From Phycisphaerales bacterium (GTDB lineage Bacteria > Planctomycetota > Phycisphaerae > Phycisphaerales > UBA1924): a stretch of 9,289 nt of DNA. The notes beneath the pieces are model-generated. The model was not told where the DNA came from. It saw only the letters and a program-made list of their open reading frames with translations, and made no database searches. Location: contig JAESUL010000118.1 of the NCBI GenBank assembly GCA_016763115.1, forward strand, positions 1 to 9,289, written 5' to 3'. The position numbers and the translations under genes are program-made. The number at the start of each line of letters is the position of its first letter. Positions within the stretch are counted from its first letter, which is position 1. Positions 1 to 9,289 of the stretch are shown here, piece by piece.

Positions 1-2
1 CG

Positions 3-3346
<3,344 letters not shown>

Positions 3347-3350
<4 letters not shown>

Positions 3351-3547
3351 AGAGCCCCGACCCCAAAGAGTGGGTGTACCTGTGTCCGAAGTGCGGACGG
3401 TGGAAAACTCTGCGTGAGGCGGGCGGGATTCGTATCAAGGCCTCATCGAAGGGCAAGCGCACGCTGGGATATTGCAGCGGATGTAAGCGATTACGACTGC
3501 TCAAGATCATTCGAGCCAAAGACCTTCCGCCATGTTCAGAAGTTTGA
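3347..3547 (+). CDS. Small zinc-ribbon-like protein, 66 aa, unknown function
   Basis: I do not recognise a named family. The start is GTG at 3347, which overlaps the carB TGA (GTGA), so translation is probably coupled to carB. Two Cys pairs, CPKC at residues 13-16 and CSGC at 43-46, are spaced as in a four-cysteine zinc ribbon. The protein is rich in Lys and Arg, especially residues 29-56, which suits nucleic-acid or protein binding but does not prove it. There is no signal peptide or membrane segment. Its last 12 bases overlap the 3' end of the minus-strand glycosylase gene. Paired cysteines plus the coupled start favour a real gene. The alternative, that it is a spurious frame after carB, is less likely because a CxxC-x26-CxxC pattern is rarely produced by chance. 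Confidence 0.7.
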
Positions 3548-4483
3548 CGCGGTGAATGCAGAACCGACCTCGTCGCGGTTCCATGTGTGGGCGGGGCCTT
3601 GCTTGGATTGATAGAACTCCCAGAGTTCGAACCAGTAACTTCGGAACTTGTGGTCCCCGAACTGGTCGTAGTGTGACGCAAGTTGTTTCATGATCGCGTT
3701 GTCGGTGCCGGTCATTTTCAGAACCGCTTTGCCGTGGCGGAGTGATTCGGTATCGAGGGCGAGGCGTGAATATCGCCCGAGCAGTTGCATGATGTTGCCC
3801 GCCGCGTATGGTCCGATGCCGGGGAGCGTGAGCAAGAATGCGAAAACATCGTCGTCCGAGTTGTTCGGATCTTCGAGCCAGGCGGGATTGACGGCCCCCT
3901 TGGTAAACAACTTGGCAAGGTCAATGATCCGTTGATCGCGGTACCCAACGCGGCAGCGTCCGCGCAGGGTTCCGAGGCGGGTACGGGCGAGTTTCTTTGC
4001 GCTCGGGAATCCACGGAATCCGGATTCGGATTTTCTGCCGCACACTTGGCAGAGCCGACGATTCATGTTGATCGTGCTCGGCCAGGTGACATTGCAACTC
4101 GTGACGGTTTTGATTACATCCTCGAACACATCGGGCGAACGGAAGACCCTGCCTCGCCCAGATTTTTCCCATCGCGGATCGACCTTGTGGAACGCGCGGA
4201 TTGTTTTTGTATCGACATCGAGCGAGAACATGCGGATGATCTGTTTGCGAGCAATGAACTGTTCTTCGCGGCTCAGCCGACGGTCGAACTTTGCACGCAC
4301 ACTGCCATCGGGTTGCTGATCCATCGCGCATGAAGACGGTCCATCAATTAGTTCGAGCACACGCGAGAATGATTGGGATTCGACATCCCAGCGGTTGGGC
4401 GCAAGGAGGAAATAGCCGTAGCTGCACACATCGCGGGCGAGGTTGAAGTCGCTTGGCGTTTGGATTTTGAGTCTCGAACCCAT
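3536..4483 (-). CDS. HhH-GPD base-excision DNA glycosylase (AlkA/3-methyladenine-type), 315 aa
   Basis: This is a predicted base-excision repair enzyme that removes damaged, probably alkylated, bases. The helix-hairpin-helix is at about residues 215-236 (LLTLPGIGPYAAGNIMQLLG), followed by the probable catalytic Asp244 in LALDT. The Lys found in this hairpin of Nth-type glycosylase/lyases is absent and no C-terminal Fe-S cysteine set is seen, so a monofunctional AlkA-like enzyme is favoured. The N-terminal part has FNLARDVCSYGYFLLAPNRW and, at about 124-147, IKTVTSCNVTWPSTINMNRR, which recall the HhH-GPD proteins of plants and some bacteria. Start chosen at ATG 4483 because family-like sequence begins a few residues later (MGSRLKIQTPSDFNLARD). 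An ATG at 4540 would add 19 residues of no recognisable character. No strong Shine-Dalgarno is present. The gene is divergent from the protease gene. Substrate cannot be assigned from sequence. Confidence 0.88.
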   Translation of the reverse strand: MGSRLKIQTPSDFNLARDVCSYGYFLLAPNRWDVESQSFSRVLELIDGPSSCAMDQQPDGSVRAKFDRRLSREEQFIARKQIIRMFSLDVDTKTIRAFHKVDPRWEKSGRGRVFRSPDVFEDVIKTVTSCNVTWPSTINMNRRLCQVCGRKSESGFRGFPSAKKLARTRLGTLRGRCRVGYRDQRIIDLAKLFTKGAVNPAWLEDPNNSDDDVFAFLLTLPGIGPYAAGNIMQLLGRYSRLALDTESLRHGKAVLKMTGTDNAIMKQLASHYDQFGDHKFRSYWFELWEFYQSKQGPAHTWNRDEVGSAFTASNF

Positions 4484-4491
4484 CGATGGAC

Positions 4492-4497
4492 AGTATC
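4492..4497 (-). promoter_or_regulatory. Possible -10 box for the glycosylase gene
   Basis: On the minus strand GATACT lies 8 nt before the ATG at 4483, which would place the transcript start at or next to the start codon. A TTGTCG -35-like hexamer (4513-4518) is 15 nt upstream, a short spacer. The match is weak and could be chance. Confidence 0.3.
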
Positions 4498-4513
4498 CCG
4501 ACCGAGCCCACCC

Positions 4514-4523
4514 GACAATTGTC
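4514..4523. promoter_or_regulatory. Perfect 10-bp palindrome in divergent promoter region (candidate operator)
   Basis: GACAATTGTC is a perfect palindrome in the ~135-bp spacer between the divergent glycosylase and protease genes. It overlaps the weak -35-like TTGTCG of the glycosylase gene. A regulator dimer could bind here and affect one or both genes, but no regulator gene is in the window and a 10-bp palindrome can arise by chance. Confidence 0.3.
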
Positions 4524-4557
4524 CGTACCGGGCGGGGCATCGGGCCATTGAGCCCGG

Positions 4558-4563
4558 TAGAAT
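4558..4563 (+). promoter_or_regulatory. Candidate -10 box (TAGAAT) for the serine protease gene
   Basis: TAGAAT matches the TATAAT consensus at five of six positions. It lies 55 nt before the ATG at 4619 and predicts a start of transcription near 4570. No good -35 is seen at the usual spacing. It is bracketed by two hairpins: CGGGC-CATTGA-GCCCG at 4541-4556 and the stem at 4572-4590. The same hexamer occurs just before the PhoX-like gene at 6185. Confidence 0.45.
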
Positions 4564-4571
4564 CTGCGAAC

Positions 4572-4590
4572 CTCGGCACCTGATGCCGAG
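4572..4590 (+). promoter_or_regulatory. 5' leader stem-loop of the protease mRNA
   Basis: CTCGGCA (4572-4578) and TGCCGAG (4584-4590) form a perfect 7-bp stem with a 5-nt loop. If TAGAAT at 4558 is the -10, this hairpin sits at the very 5' end of the transcript. It could stabilise the mRNA. There is no U-run after it, so it is not an intrinsic terminator. It also covers an alternative in-frame ATG at 4583, which argues against use of that start. Confidence 0.45.
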
Positions 4591-4609
4591 CATCCTTTGT
4601 ATTGAGAAC

Positions 4610-4613
4610 GGAG
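4610..4613 (+). promoter_or_regulatory. Ribosome binding site fixing the protease start at 4619
   Basis: GGAG lies 5 nt before the ATG at 4619. This supports that start over the in-frame ATG at 4583 and the much longer open frame upstream. It is the clearest Shine-Dalgarno-like site I found before a gene in this window. Confidence 0.55.
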
Positions 4614-4618
4614 TTTCC

Positions 4619-6106
4619 ATGCCCAGAATCTTGATTTTCCTTTGCACCATTCTTGTCTGCTCGCCGATGGCGATCGCGGACGATGACTTTGATGCCCGCG
4701 ATTCGATTGTCAAAATCTTTGCAACCTATCGAGGTGCCGATTTCTCTCGTCCGTGGACCAAGCAATCGCCCCAGGAGTTTTCGGGCACCGGGTTTGTCAT
4801 CGATGGCAACCTGATCCTGACCAACGCGCATGTTGTTGAGCAGTCTTCGCAGATCTTTATTCAGCCGCCCAACTCGGCCGACAAACTCCGCGCCACGGTC
4901 GTTGGGATTTCCCAGGCGATGGACATGGCGATTCTCCAGCTCAAGAAGACATCAGAGCGCGAAGAGTTTCATGCCGACCATCCGCCTCTGGTTCTGCAGG
5001 GCGAGTTGCCCGCGATCGGCGAGACCGTTCAGGCGATCGGGTACCCGGTGGGCGGCGAGCAGGTCTCGATCACCGAGGGTGTTGTTTCGCGGATCGAGTA
5101 CACCGGGTACAACATGGACGCGGCCGGGCTTCGGCTGCAGGTTGACGCTGCGCTCAATCACGGCAACTCTGGCGGGCCGGTGATGATGAATGATGAGGTT
5201 GTTGGCGTTGTGTTCTCGGGGATCGAGTACGCCGAGAATATCGGGTATGTCATCCCGACCGAAGAGGTGCTCAACTTCATCACCGATATCAAGGACGGCA
5301 CCTATGACGGGCCGCCCACGCTGGACCGATTCGGATTCCAGACCTGCGAGAACGATTCACTTCGTGACTGGCTCGGATTAAGCAAGGAGCAGACCGGGCT
5401 CGTGTATATCCGTGCGAAGGAAGGTATCGAAACCCCGCTGGAAAAATGGGATGTGATCGACAAGATCGGCGAGTTCGATATCGACAACGCCGGGATGGTC
5501 AAGCTGACCGATGACCTGCGGCTGCTCTGGCCTTACTTTATTCGCCAGCTGACCACCGAAGAGGGCACCGTCGAGATGACCATCATCCGCAAGGGCAAAT
5601 CGATGCAGGTTGATCTCGTCGCTCGCAATAATCGAGACATGGTGATCCCGTTCATTGGCAATGATTACCCGGAATACTTTGTCATCGGCCCGATGATCTT
5701 TACCCCGATCCGGCGCGAGCACTTCTTTGAGCTCAACCTCTGGTACGGCGTGATCGACGGCTCGCCCGCGACGCTGCACATCGAGGATGTCAAAGAGTAC
5801 GAGGGACAAGAGTTCGTCGTCATCGCCAGTGATTTCCTCCCGCATCCGATCACCAAGGGGTACGACATCTCCGGCTCGCCGACGCTCAAATCTGTCAACG
5901 GCACCGACATCAAATCACTCGCCCACGCGGTAGAACTAATGCGTGATACCGAGGGCGATTTTATCGAGTTTGCGTTCTTTGACCGTCGCCAGGAAACCCT
6001 GATCTTCAACCACGACGAGTTGCTCGAAGCGACCGAAGAAATCCTCGAGGACAACTCGATCCGCAAGCAGGGATCAGACCGGTTCATGGATATCTGGGAA
6101 GAATAG
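4619..6106 (+). CDS. Secreted Deg/HtrA-like serine endoprotease with PDZ-like regions, 495 aa
   Basis: This is a predicted trypsin-fold serine protease acting in the envelope or outside the cell, probably in protein quality control. Residues 1-20 are a Sec signal peptide: a positive start, a hydrophobic core (ILIFLCTILVCSPM) and likely cleavage after AIA before DDDF. The catalytic triad is visible: His71 in LTNAHVV, Asp102 in AMDMAIL and Ser184 in GNSGGPV. Residues about 51-225 form the protease domain. About 232-335 looks PDZ-like, and 400-475 resembles the second PDZ of plant-type Deg proteases, ending in a DELLEATEEIL helix. The central 340-400 segment is not typical of DegP/DegS. The start at 4619 has GGAG upstream and gives a clean signal peptide. 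The gene appears monocistronic, with its own leader and terminator, and is divergent from the glycosylase. Substrate and oligomeric state cannot be told. Confidence 0.92.
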   Translation: MPRILIFLCTILVCSPMAIADDDFDARDSIVKIFATYRGADFSRPWTKQSPQEFSGTGFVIDGNLILTNAHVVEQSSQIFIQPPNSADKLRATVVGISQAMDMAILQLKKTSEREEFHADHPPLVLQGELPAIGETVQAIGYPVGGEQVSITEGVVSRIEYTGYNMDAAGLRLQVDAALNHGNSGGPVMMNDEVVGVVFSGIEYAENIGYVIPTEEVLNFITDIKDGTYDGPPTLDRFGFQTCENDSLRDWLGLSKEQTGLVYIRAKEGIETPLEKWDVIDKIGEFDIDNAGMVKLTDDLRLLWPYFIRQLTTEEGTVEMTIIRKGKSMQVDLVARNNRDMVIPFIGNDYPEYFVIGPMIFTPIRREHFFELNLWYGVIDGSPATLHIEDVKEYEGQEFVVIASDFLPHPITKGYDISGSPTLKSVNGTDIKSLAHAVELMRDTEGDFIEFAFFDRRQETLIFNHDELLEATEEILEDNSIRKQGSDRFMDIWEE

Positions 6107-6126
6107 AGTTTTCCAATCTCAGCACG

Positions 6127-6157
6127 CACCCGCGGATGTTTTCGTGGGTGTTTTTTT
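6127..6157 (+). terminator. Intrinsic terminator after the protease gene
   Basis: CACCCGCG (6127-6134) pairs with CGTGGGTG (6143-6150) over 8 bp including one G-T wobble. The loop is 8 nt, and seven T follow directly (6151-6157). It begins 21 nt after the protease stop and separates it from the PhoX-like gene. Confidence 0.88.
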
Positions 6158-6184
6158 GTTGATGCTTCTTGGTCAATCACAAGA

Positions 6185-6190
6185 TAGAAT
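6185..6190 (+). promoter_or_regulatory. Candidate -10 box for the PhoX-like gene (leaderless start likely)
   Basis: TAGAAT ends only 5 nt before the ATG at 6196, so transcription would begin at about the start codon. The AAGG at 6190-6193 is too close to the ATG to serve as a normal Shine-Dalgarno. A -35-like TTGATG at 6159-6164 is 20 nt upstream, a long spacer. Because a terminator lies just upstream, some promoter must exist in 6158-6195. Confidence 0.45.
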
Positions 6191-6195
6191 AAGGC

Positions 6196-7614
6196 ATGGA
6201 TTCTCTTTCACGCCGACACTTTCTTTCCCGATCGACCGCGGTTGCCCTCGGATTCACGGGGCTCAAAGCCTCGTTGGCCCAAGGTGCAACGAGCGCGATT
6301 CTTGATTCCATCAACAATGGGCAGCCGTCGACTGATGCCGAGAGTGATATCGGCTTTGGTCCTCTGCTTGCAGATCCTGATGGGATCTTGGATCTTCCAA
6401 GCGGGTTTTCATACCGGATTTTTTCTCGGGTCGGCGAGTTGATGGATGACGGGCTACGCGTTCCCGGGCTCCACGATGCGATGGGCGCGTTCCCATTCAT
6501 CAACGACGACGGCACCGTGGACCCGGACCGAACGGTGCTCGTTCGCAATCATGAAATCGAACACGCACACCGAACCACCGGGGCCTTCGAGGACCCCGGT
6601 GCCCTTGAGCAAACCGACCAATCGCGGATCTTTGATTACGGATTTGGTCGCCCATCGCGTAGCGGCACGACCACGGTTGTGTACAACACCAAGACCAATA
6701 CGCTTGAAAAACAGTGGCTTTCGCTTGCAGGGACCGAACGAAACTGTGCGGGCGGGGTGACGCCTCAGATGACATGGCTCACTTGTGAAGAGACCGCCGC
6801 GACCAAGAATACACGACTCGAAAAAGACCACGGGTGGGTTTTCGAGGTCCCGGTGACGACGACGCCGCAGTTAGCCGATCCGAAACCGATCACCGCGATG
6901 GGACGCTTCATGCACGAGGCGTGCTGCACCGATCCGCGGACCGGGATCGTGTACATGACCGAGGATCGCTCCGATGCATTGATCTATCGGTATGTTCCCG
7001 AGGTGCCCGAGGATCTGCACGCCGGCGGGAGACTCGAGGCGTTGAGCATCACCTCTGCACCAAAGTTTGATACACGCAACTGGAAAGAGCAGACCGTGCA
7101 AGTCGGGCAACGCCTCGGCGTGCGATGGTTGCCCCTCGACGAAGTCGAATCCCCCGATGATGACCTGCGGTACCGCGGGTACCAGAGCGGCGGAGCACGA
7201 TTCGCACGATCCGAGGGCATGTGGTGGGGAAACGACAGCGCCTACTTCGCGTGCACAACGGGCGGCAAAGCAACCGCCGGGCAACTCTGGCGATTGATCC
7301 CCCACCCCGATGGCGATGTGATGGGCGATGTGCTCGAACTGTTCGTCGAGCCCAACGATCCGTCTGTGCTCGAGCACGCTGACAATATTACTTTTTCGCC
7401 TTGGGGCGACATCGTGGTGTGCGAGGACGAGAACAAGCCGCCGCACCTGGTGGGGATCACGATGAAGGGCGAGTTGTACCGCATCGCGCGCAACGCGACC
7501 AACTATTCGGAGTTCGCCGGCGCGACCTTCTCGCCCGATGGCTCGACGCTGTTTGTCAACCTACAAAAGATGGGCTGGACACTGGCGATCACCGGGCCTT
7601 GGAAGAAATCGTGA
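6196..7614 (+). CDS. Tat-exported PhoX/DUF839-family protein (putative alkaline phosphatase), 472 aa
   Basis: The family contains PhoX, a Ca/Fe-dependent phosphomonoesterase of a beta-propeller fold that frees phosphate from organic esters outside the cytoplasm. SRRHFLSRS at residues 5-13 is a twin-arginine signal, followed by a hydrophobic stretch (STAVALGF) to about residue 30. This suits export of a pre-folded metalloenzyme. Family motifs in order: FSYRIFSRVGELMDDG (71-86), RNHE (117-120), SLAGTERNCAGGVTP (176-190), WLTCEET (194-200), GRFMHEA (236-242), YMTEDR (253-258), RSEGMWW (338-344), TTGGKATAGQLW (354-365), ADNITFSP (395-402) and CEDENK (409-414). The NCAGG Cys and several acidic residues are candidate metal ligands by comparison with PhoX. 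The length is shorter than classical PhoX enzymes as I remember them. Many DUF839 relatives have no proven activity, so phosphatase function is inferred. No Pho box was recognised upstream. Confidence 0.87.
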   Translation: MDSLSRRHFLSRSTAVALGFTGLKASLAQGATSAILDSINNGQPSTDAESDIGFGPLLADPDGILDLPSGFSYRIFSRVGELMDDGLRVPGLHDAMGAFPFINDDGTVDPDRTVLVRNHEIEHAHRTTGAFEDPGALEQTDQSRIFDYGFGRPSRSGTTTVVYNTKTNTLEKQWLSLAGTERNCAGGVTPQMTWLTCEETAATKNTRLEKDHGWVFEVPVTTTPQLADPKPITAMGRFMHEACCTDPRTGIVYMTEDRSDALIYRYVPEVPEDLHAGGRLEALSITSAPKFDTRNWKEQTVQVGQRLGVRWLPLDEVESPDDDLRYRGYQSGGARFARSEGMWWGNDSAYFACTTGGKATAGQLWRLIPHPDGDVMGDVLELFVEPNDPSVLEHADNITFSPWGDIVVCEDENKPPHLVGITMKGELYRIARNATNYSEFAGATFSPDGSTLFVNLQKMGWTLAITGPWKKS

Positions 7615-8814
7615 TCAGCAGCGTCGGCGACGAGTAGCGAGTAGACCGAATCCCACGCCGAGCATGAGGGTGGAAGGCGTGGGGATGGTGACGATTACGG
7701 CTGAGAACTGGCCTTCAAATTCCTTCGTTCCCATGAGCCTAGTCCCATCTGCGGAGATCTGGGTAAAACGATAACTGTCCGCTTCAAACCCGATTCCGAG
7801 AGATTCAAAGAGGTCGTCGATCAGAATAATTCCACCCACTTCGGACCAGAGAACTTGCACATTGTTATCGTTCAGATCGGTTGCTCCGCCGAGAAGAACC
7901 TGCCCATCATCTGATAGATCAATGGCATATATGGACTCAAATCGCTCGGCATCAAAAACATCCACCAAACCGTCGCTTTCACTCCACAACCATGCGTGGC
8001 TGGCAGACCGTTCGACACCACCGATCTCTGGATCTAATACAGAGATTCCCGAACTGGTACCTGCAACAACTGTGCCATCACCCGATATCGCCTGCGGCCT
8101 GGTGTCAACAAACTCGCCGAGGTCTAGGTTTGGGATATCGGTTGTCTCTCGGCCTTCCCAGATCCAAGCCGTGTTGTAAGAAAAGCCTACTGTAGCATTC
8201 GAAAATCGTCTGTCTTTCGAGCCTACTCCAACCCCACCGTCATGGCTCAATGCATTGACCCCGCTACCGGCCACACCTGTCATGTCATCGAAAACTGTCA
8301 TATCACGCAAGTACCTGCCACCATTCCAATGAACCGGGCGCTGCCCACTATTTCCAAATCCAGTCATCCCAACCGCGTTCCCATCGCCTGAAATGACTTG
8401 ACCAAAAACATCACCCCAAACAGGGCGCCCTCCAATGTCAAACCATGTAGTCGGGAGATATGTTGACCGCCCTTCCTCAAGAAGAATGGTGTTGTGACCA
8501 TCACTGTATCCAACCCTCGAACCATCGTCGGAAATACCGAACACACCTACCGGTCCTGAGCCAGCCTCGTTCCCAATAATGGAAACCGCCAAGTTCCATT
8601 CGTTCCCTCTACGAATGTAAAGATCATGGTTGGATCCGCGTTGCATGAACGCCATGGTTGATCCGTCATCCGCAAACTCAACATACTGCGAGTATTGCGC
8701 AGCCTTGGGGAAAAGCACAGAATACACACGCTCATCCGCCCCACCAAACGAGGTGGATGTGAACGCCGAGATGAATGCAACTGGCACAGTAGCGTATCTA
8801 ATGTATGTGTTCAT
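7615..8814 (-). CDS. Secreted repeat (beta-propeller-like) protein with PEP-CTERM-type sorting tail, 399 aa
   Basis: Function unknown; predicted secreted surface protein. The N-terminus (MNTYIRYATVPVAFISAFTS) is a signal peptide. Seven copies of an [IL]SxDG-type motif occur with DG at residues 50, 97, 144, 192, 246, 303 and 356, spaced 47-57 apart, including FADDGSTMAF, ISDDGSRVGYS, ISGDGNAVGMT and ISADGTRLMGT. Trp motifs (HWNGG, AWIWEG, AWLWSE, VLWSE) fall between them, as in HAF-type repeats; this suggests a seven-bladed propeller. The end, IPTPSTLMLGVGFGLLATRRRRC (given here in parts: IPTPST, a hydrophobic stretch, then RRRRC), fits a PEP-CTERM exosortase signal. Start at ATG 8814 is preferred for its signal peptide; a GTG at 8841 would add 9 residues. 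G+C is lower than in neighbours: I count 31 of 60 at 8341-8400 against 40 of 60 at 7441-7500. Its stop abuts that of the PhoX-like gene. Confidence 0.82.
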   Translation of the reverse strand: MNTYIRYATVPVAFISAFTSTSFGGADERVYSVLFPKAAQYSQYVEFADDGSTMAFMQRGSNHDLYIRRGNEWNLAVSIIGNEAGSGPVGVFGISDDGSRVGYSDGHNTILLEEGRSTYLPTTWFDIGGRPVWGDVFGQVISGDGNAVGMTGFGNSGQRPVHWNGGRYLRDMTVFDDMTGVAGSGVNALSHDGGVGVGSKDRRFSNATVGFSYNTAWIWEGRETTDIPNLDLGEFVDTRPQAISGDGTVVAGTSSGISVLDPEIGGVERSASHAWLWSESDGLVDVFDAERFESIYAIDLSDDGQVLLGGATDLNDNNVQVLWSEVGGIILIDDLFESLGIGFEADSYRFTQISADGTRLMGTKEFEGQFSAVIVTIPTPSTLMLGVGFGLLATRRRRC

Positions 8815-8820
8815 GCTGCG

Positions 8821-8826
8821 GTTATC
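8821..8826 (-). promoter_or_regulatory. Possible -10 box for the PEP-CTERM-type gene
   Basis: On the minus strand GATAAC ends 6 nt before the ATG at 8814, with no Shine-Dalgarno in between. This would give a leaderless or nearly leaderless transcript. No convincing -35 is seen. The 36-bp gap after the methyltransferase stop (8851) could instead be read through as an operon. Confidence 0.3.
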
Positions 8827-8850
8827 GGCAAACCTCTGCACAACCTGAAC

Positions 8851-9289
8851 CTAATGCTGGACATCCATCACAATCGTTGCATCATGCCCGTTGAGGTAGG
8901 CGTGCTGCATGTCCACGATTGGGGTGTACTCGAGTGCCCAATCGAGCATGGTGATCGGGTCAAACCGTACTGCGGGCGGCTCGGCGGGGGTTTGTTCTTT
9001 GTTATGGCGGGTGCTTAAAAAATTGAATACCAGCCGACCGCGACCGGCATCAACCAACGCATCAAAGAACCGCCCGAGTACCCGCTGGGCGTGGTCCATT
9101 GTCAGTGTATTGAGTGAGCCGCTGAGCACAAAGACCTCGGCCTTGGCGTCGTTGACCAGCCAACCGGGAAGTTGCTCTTCACTCACGAAATCATGCGTAA
9201 CGAACACCGTGTTCTTGAGTTTCGTTTTGGCTGCTTGCTCACGCGAGGCCTCGGTGAGCCCTTCGAGCCCATCGATCCCAATATACTTC
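8851..9289 (-). CDS. Class I SAM-dependent methyltransferase, C-terminal part (5' end outside window)
   Basis: The frame is open on the minus strand to the right edge and ends at TAG 8851-8853, giving 145 visible residues. The visible start, YIGID, is the strand-2 acidic motif that contacts the SAM ribose (Asp at visible residue 6). VTHDF (30-34) gives the Asp usually near the adenine. VFVLSGSLNTL (52-62) is the strand-4 region, and RLVFNFLSTR (85-94) is strand 5. The tail, FDPITMLDWAL then MQHAYLNGHDATIVMD, matches the ending I know from uncharacterised bacterial methyltransferases. The Gly-rich motif I must lie outside the window. The GTG at 9207 is not a credible start because conserved sequence continues upstream of it. 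It runs in the same direction as the PEP-CTERM-type gene, 36 bp before it. Substrate cannot be inferred. Confidence 0.78.
   Translation of the reverse strand, partial: KYIGIDGLEGLTEASREQAAKTKLKNTVFVTHDFVSEEQLPGWLVNDAKAEVFVLSGSLNTLTMDHAQRVLGRFFDALVDAGRGRLVFNFLSTRHNKEQTPAEPPAVRFDPITMLDWALEYTPIVDMQHAYLNGHDATIVMDVQH

Noticed and set aside
3414..3611. 65-codon + frame overlapping the zinc-ribbon gene
   Set aside because: It has no paired Cys motif or coupled start. The frame at 3347-3547 has both and overlaps the carB stop.
3785..4333. 182-codon open frame on + strand
   Set aside because: It lies wholly antisense to the HhH-GPD glycosylase gene, whose motifs are clear. The translated sequence shows no recognisable domain.
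4373..4618. 5' extension of the protease frame (82 more codons)
   Set aside because: The extension overlaps the divergent glycosylase start and promoter region, and its sequence lacks family character. The ATG at 4619 has GGAG upstream and starts a clean signal peptide.
4484..4831. 5' extension of the glycosylase frame on the minus strand (116 codons)
   Set aside because: It is antisense to the protease N-terminus, and recognisable family sequence begins only after the ATG at 4483.
8851..9207. Methyltransferase gene starting at GTG 9207
   Set aside because: The frame stays open to the window edge, and conserved methyltransferase sequence (YIGID) lies upstream of 9207, so the true start is outside the window.

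Overview
The window looks like chromosomal DNA of a planctomycete, most likely a Phycisphaerales-like marine lineage. That placement rests on four things: a C-terminal PEP-CTERM-type sorting signal, a Tat-exported PhoX/DUF839 protein, weak or absent Shine-Dalgarno sites at several starts, and an in-frame hairpin repeat of a kind I associate with planctomycete genomes. No rRNA, tRNA, CRISPR array, transposase or phage gene is visible. The lineage call is inference from these traits, not from a search.

Left part (1-3547, + strand): a nearly complete carB, the large subunit of carbamoyl-phosphate synthetase, lacks only its first ~60 residues because the window starts inside it. A 69-bp near-perfect inverted repeat (2334-2402) sits inside the second ATP-grasp domain and is translated as 23 extra residues. 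The carB stop overlaps (GTGA) the GTG start of a 66-residue, four-cysteine zinc-ribbon-like protein.

Middle part (3536-6157): a minus-strand HhH-GPD DNA glycosylase gene converges on the zinc-ribbon gene with a 12-bp overlap. It is divergent from a plus-strand secreted Deg/HtrA-like serine protease (His71-Asp102-Ser184, then PDZ-like regions). The ~135-bp divergent spacer holds a perfect 10-bp palindrome, a TAGAAT -10-like box and two short hairpins. A clear intrinsic terminator closes the protease gene.

Right part (6185-9289): a Tat-signal PhoX/DUF839 protein (+) converges on a minus-strand secreted protein with seven evenly spaced Asp-Gly repeats, probably a beta-propeller, and a PEP-CTERM-like tail. 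The two stop codons abut exactly in the palindrome TGATCA. Upstream of it on the minus strand is the C-terminal part of a SAM-dependent methyltransferase that runs off the right edge.

The genes do not form one evident pathway: pyrimidine/arginine precursor synthesis, base-excision repair, envelope proteolysis, a possible phosphatase, a surface protein and a methyltransferase sit side by side. I see no convincing new multi-gene system. The most notable items are the protein-coding palindromic element inside carB and a recurring pattern of -10-like hexamers 5-8 nt before start codons, which may mean leaderless transcripts.
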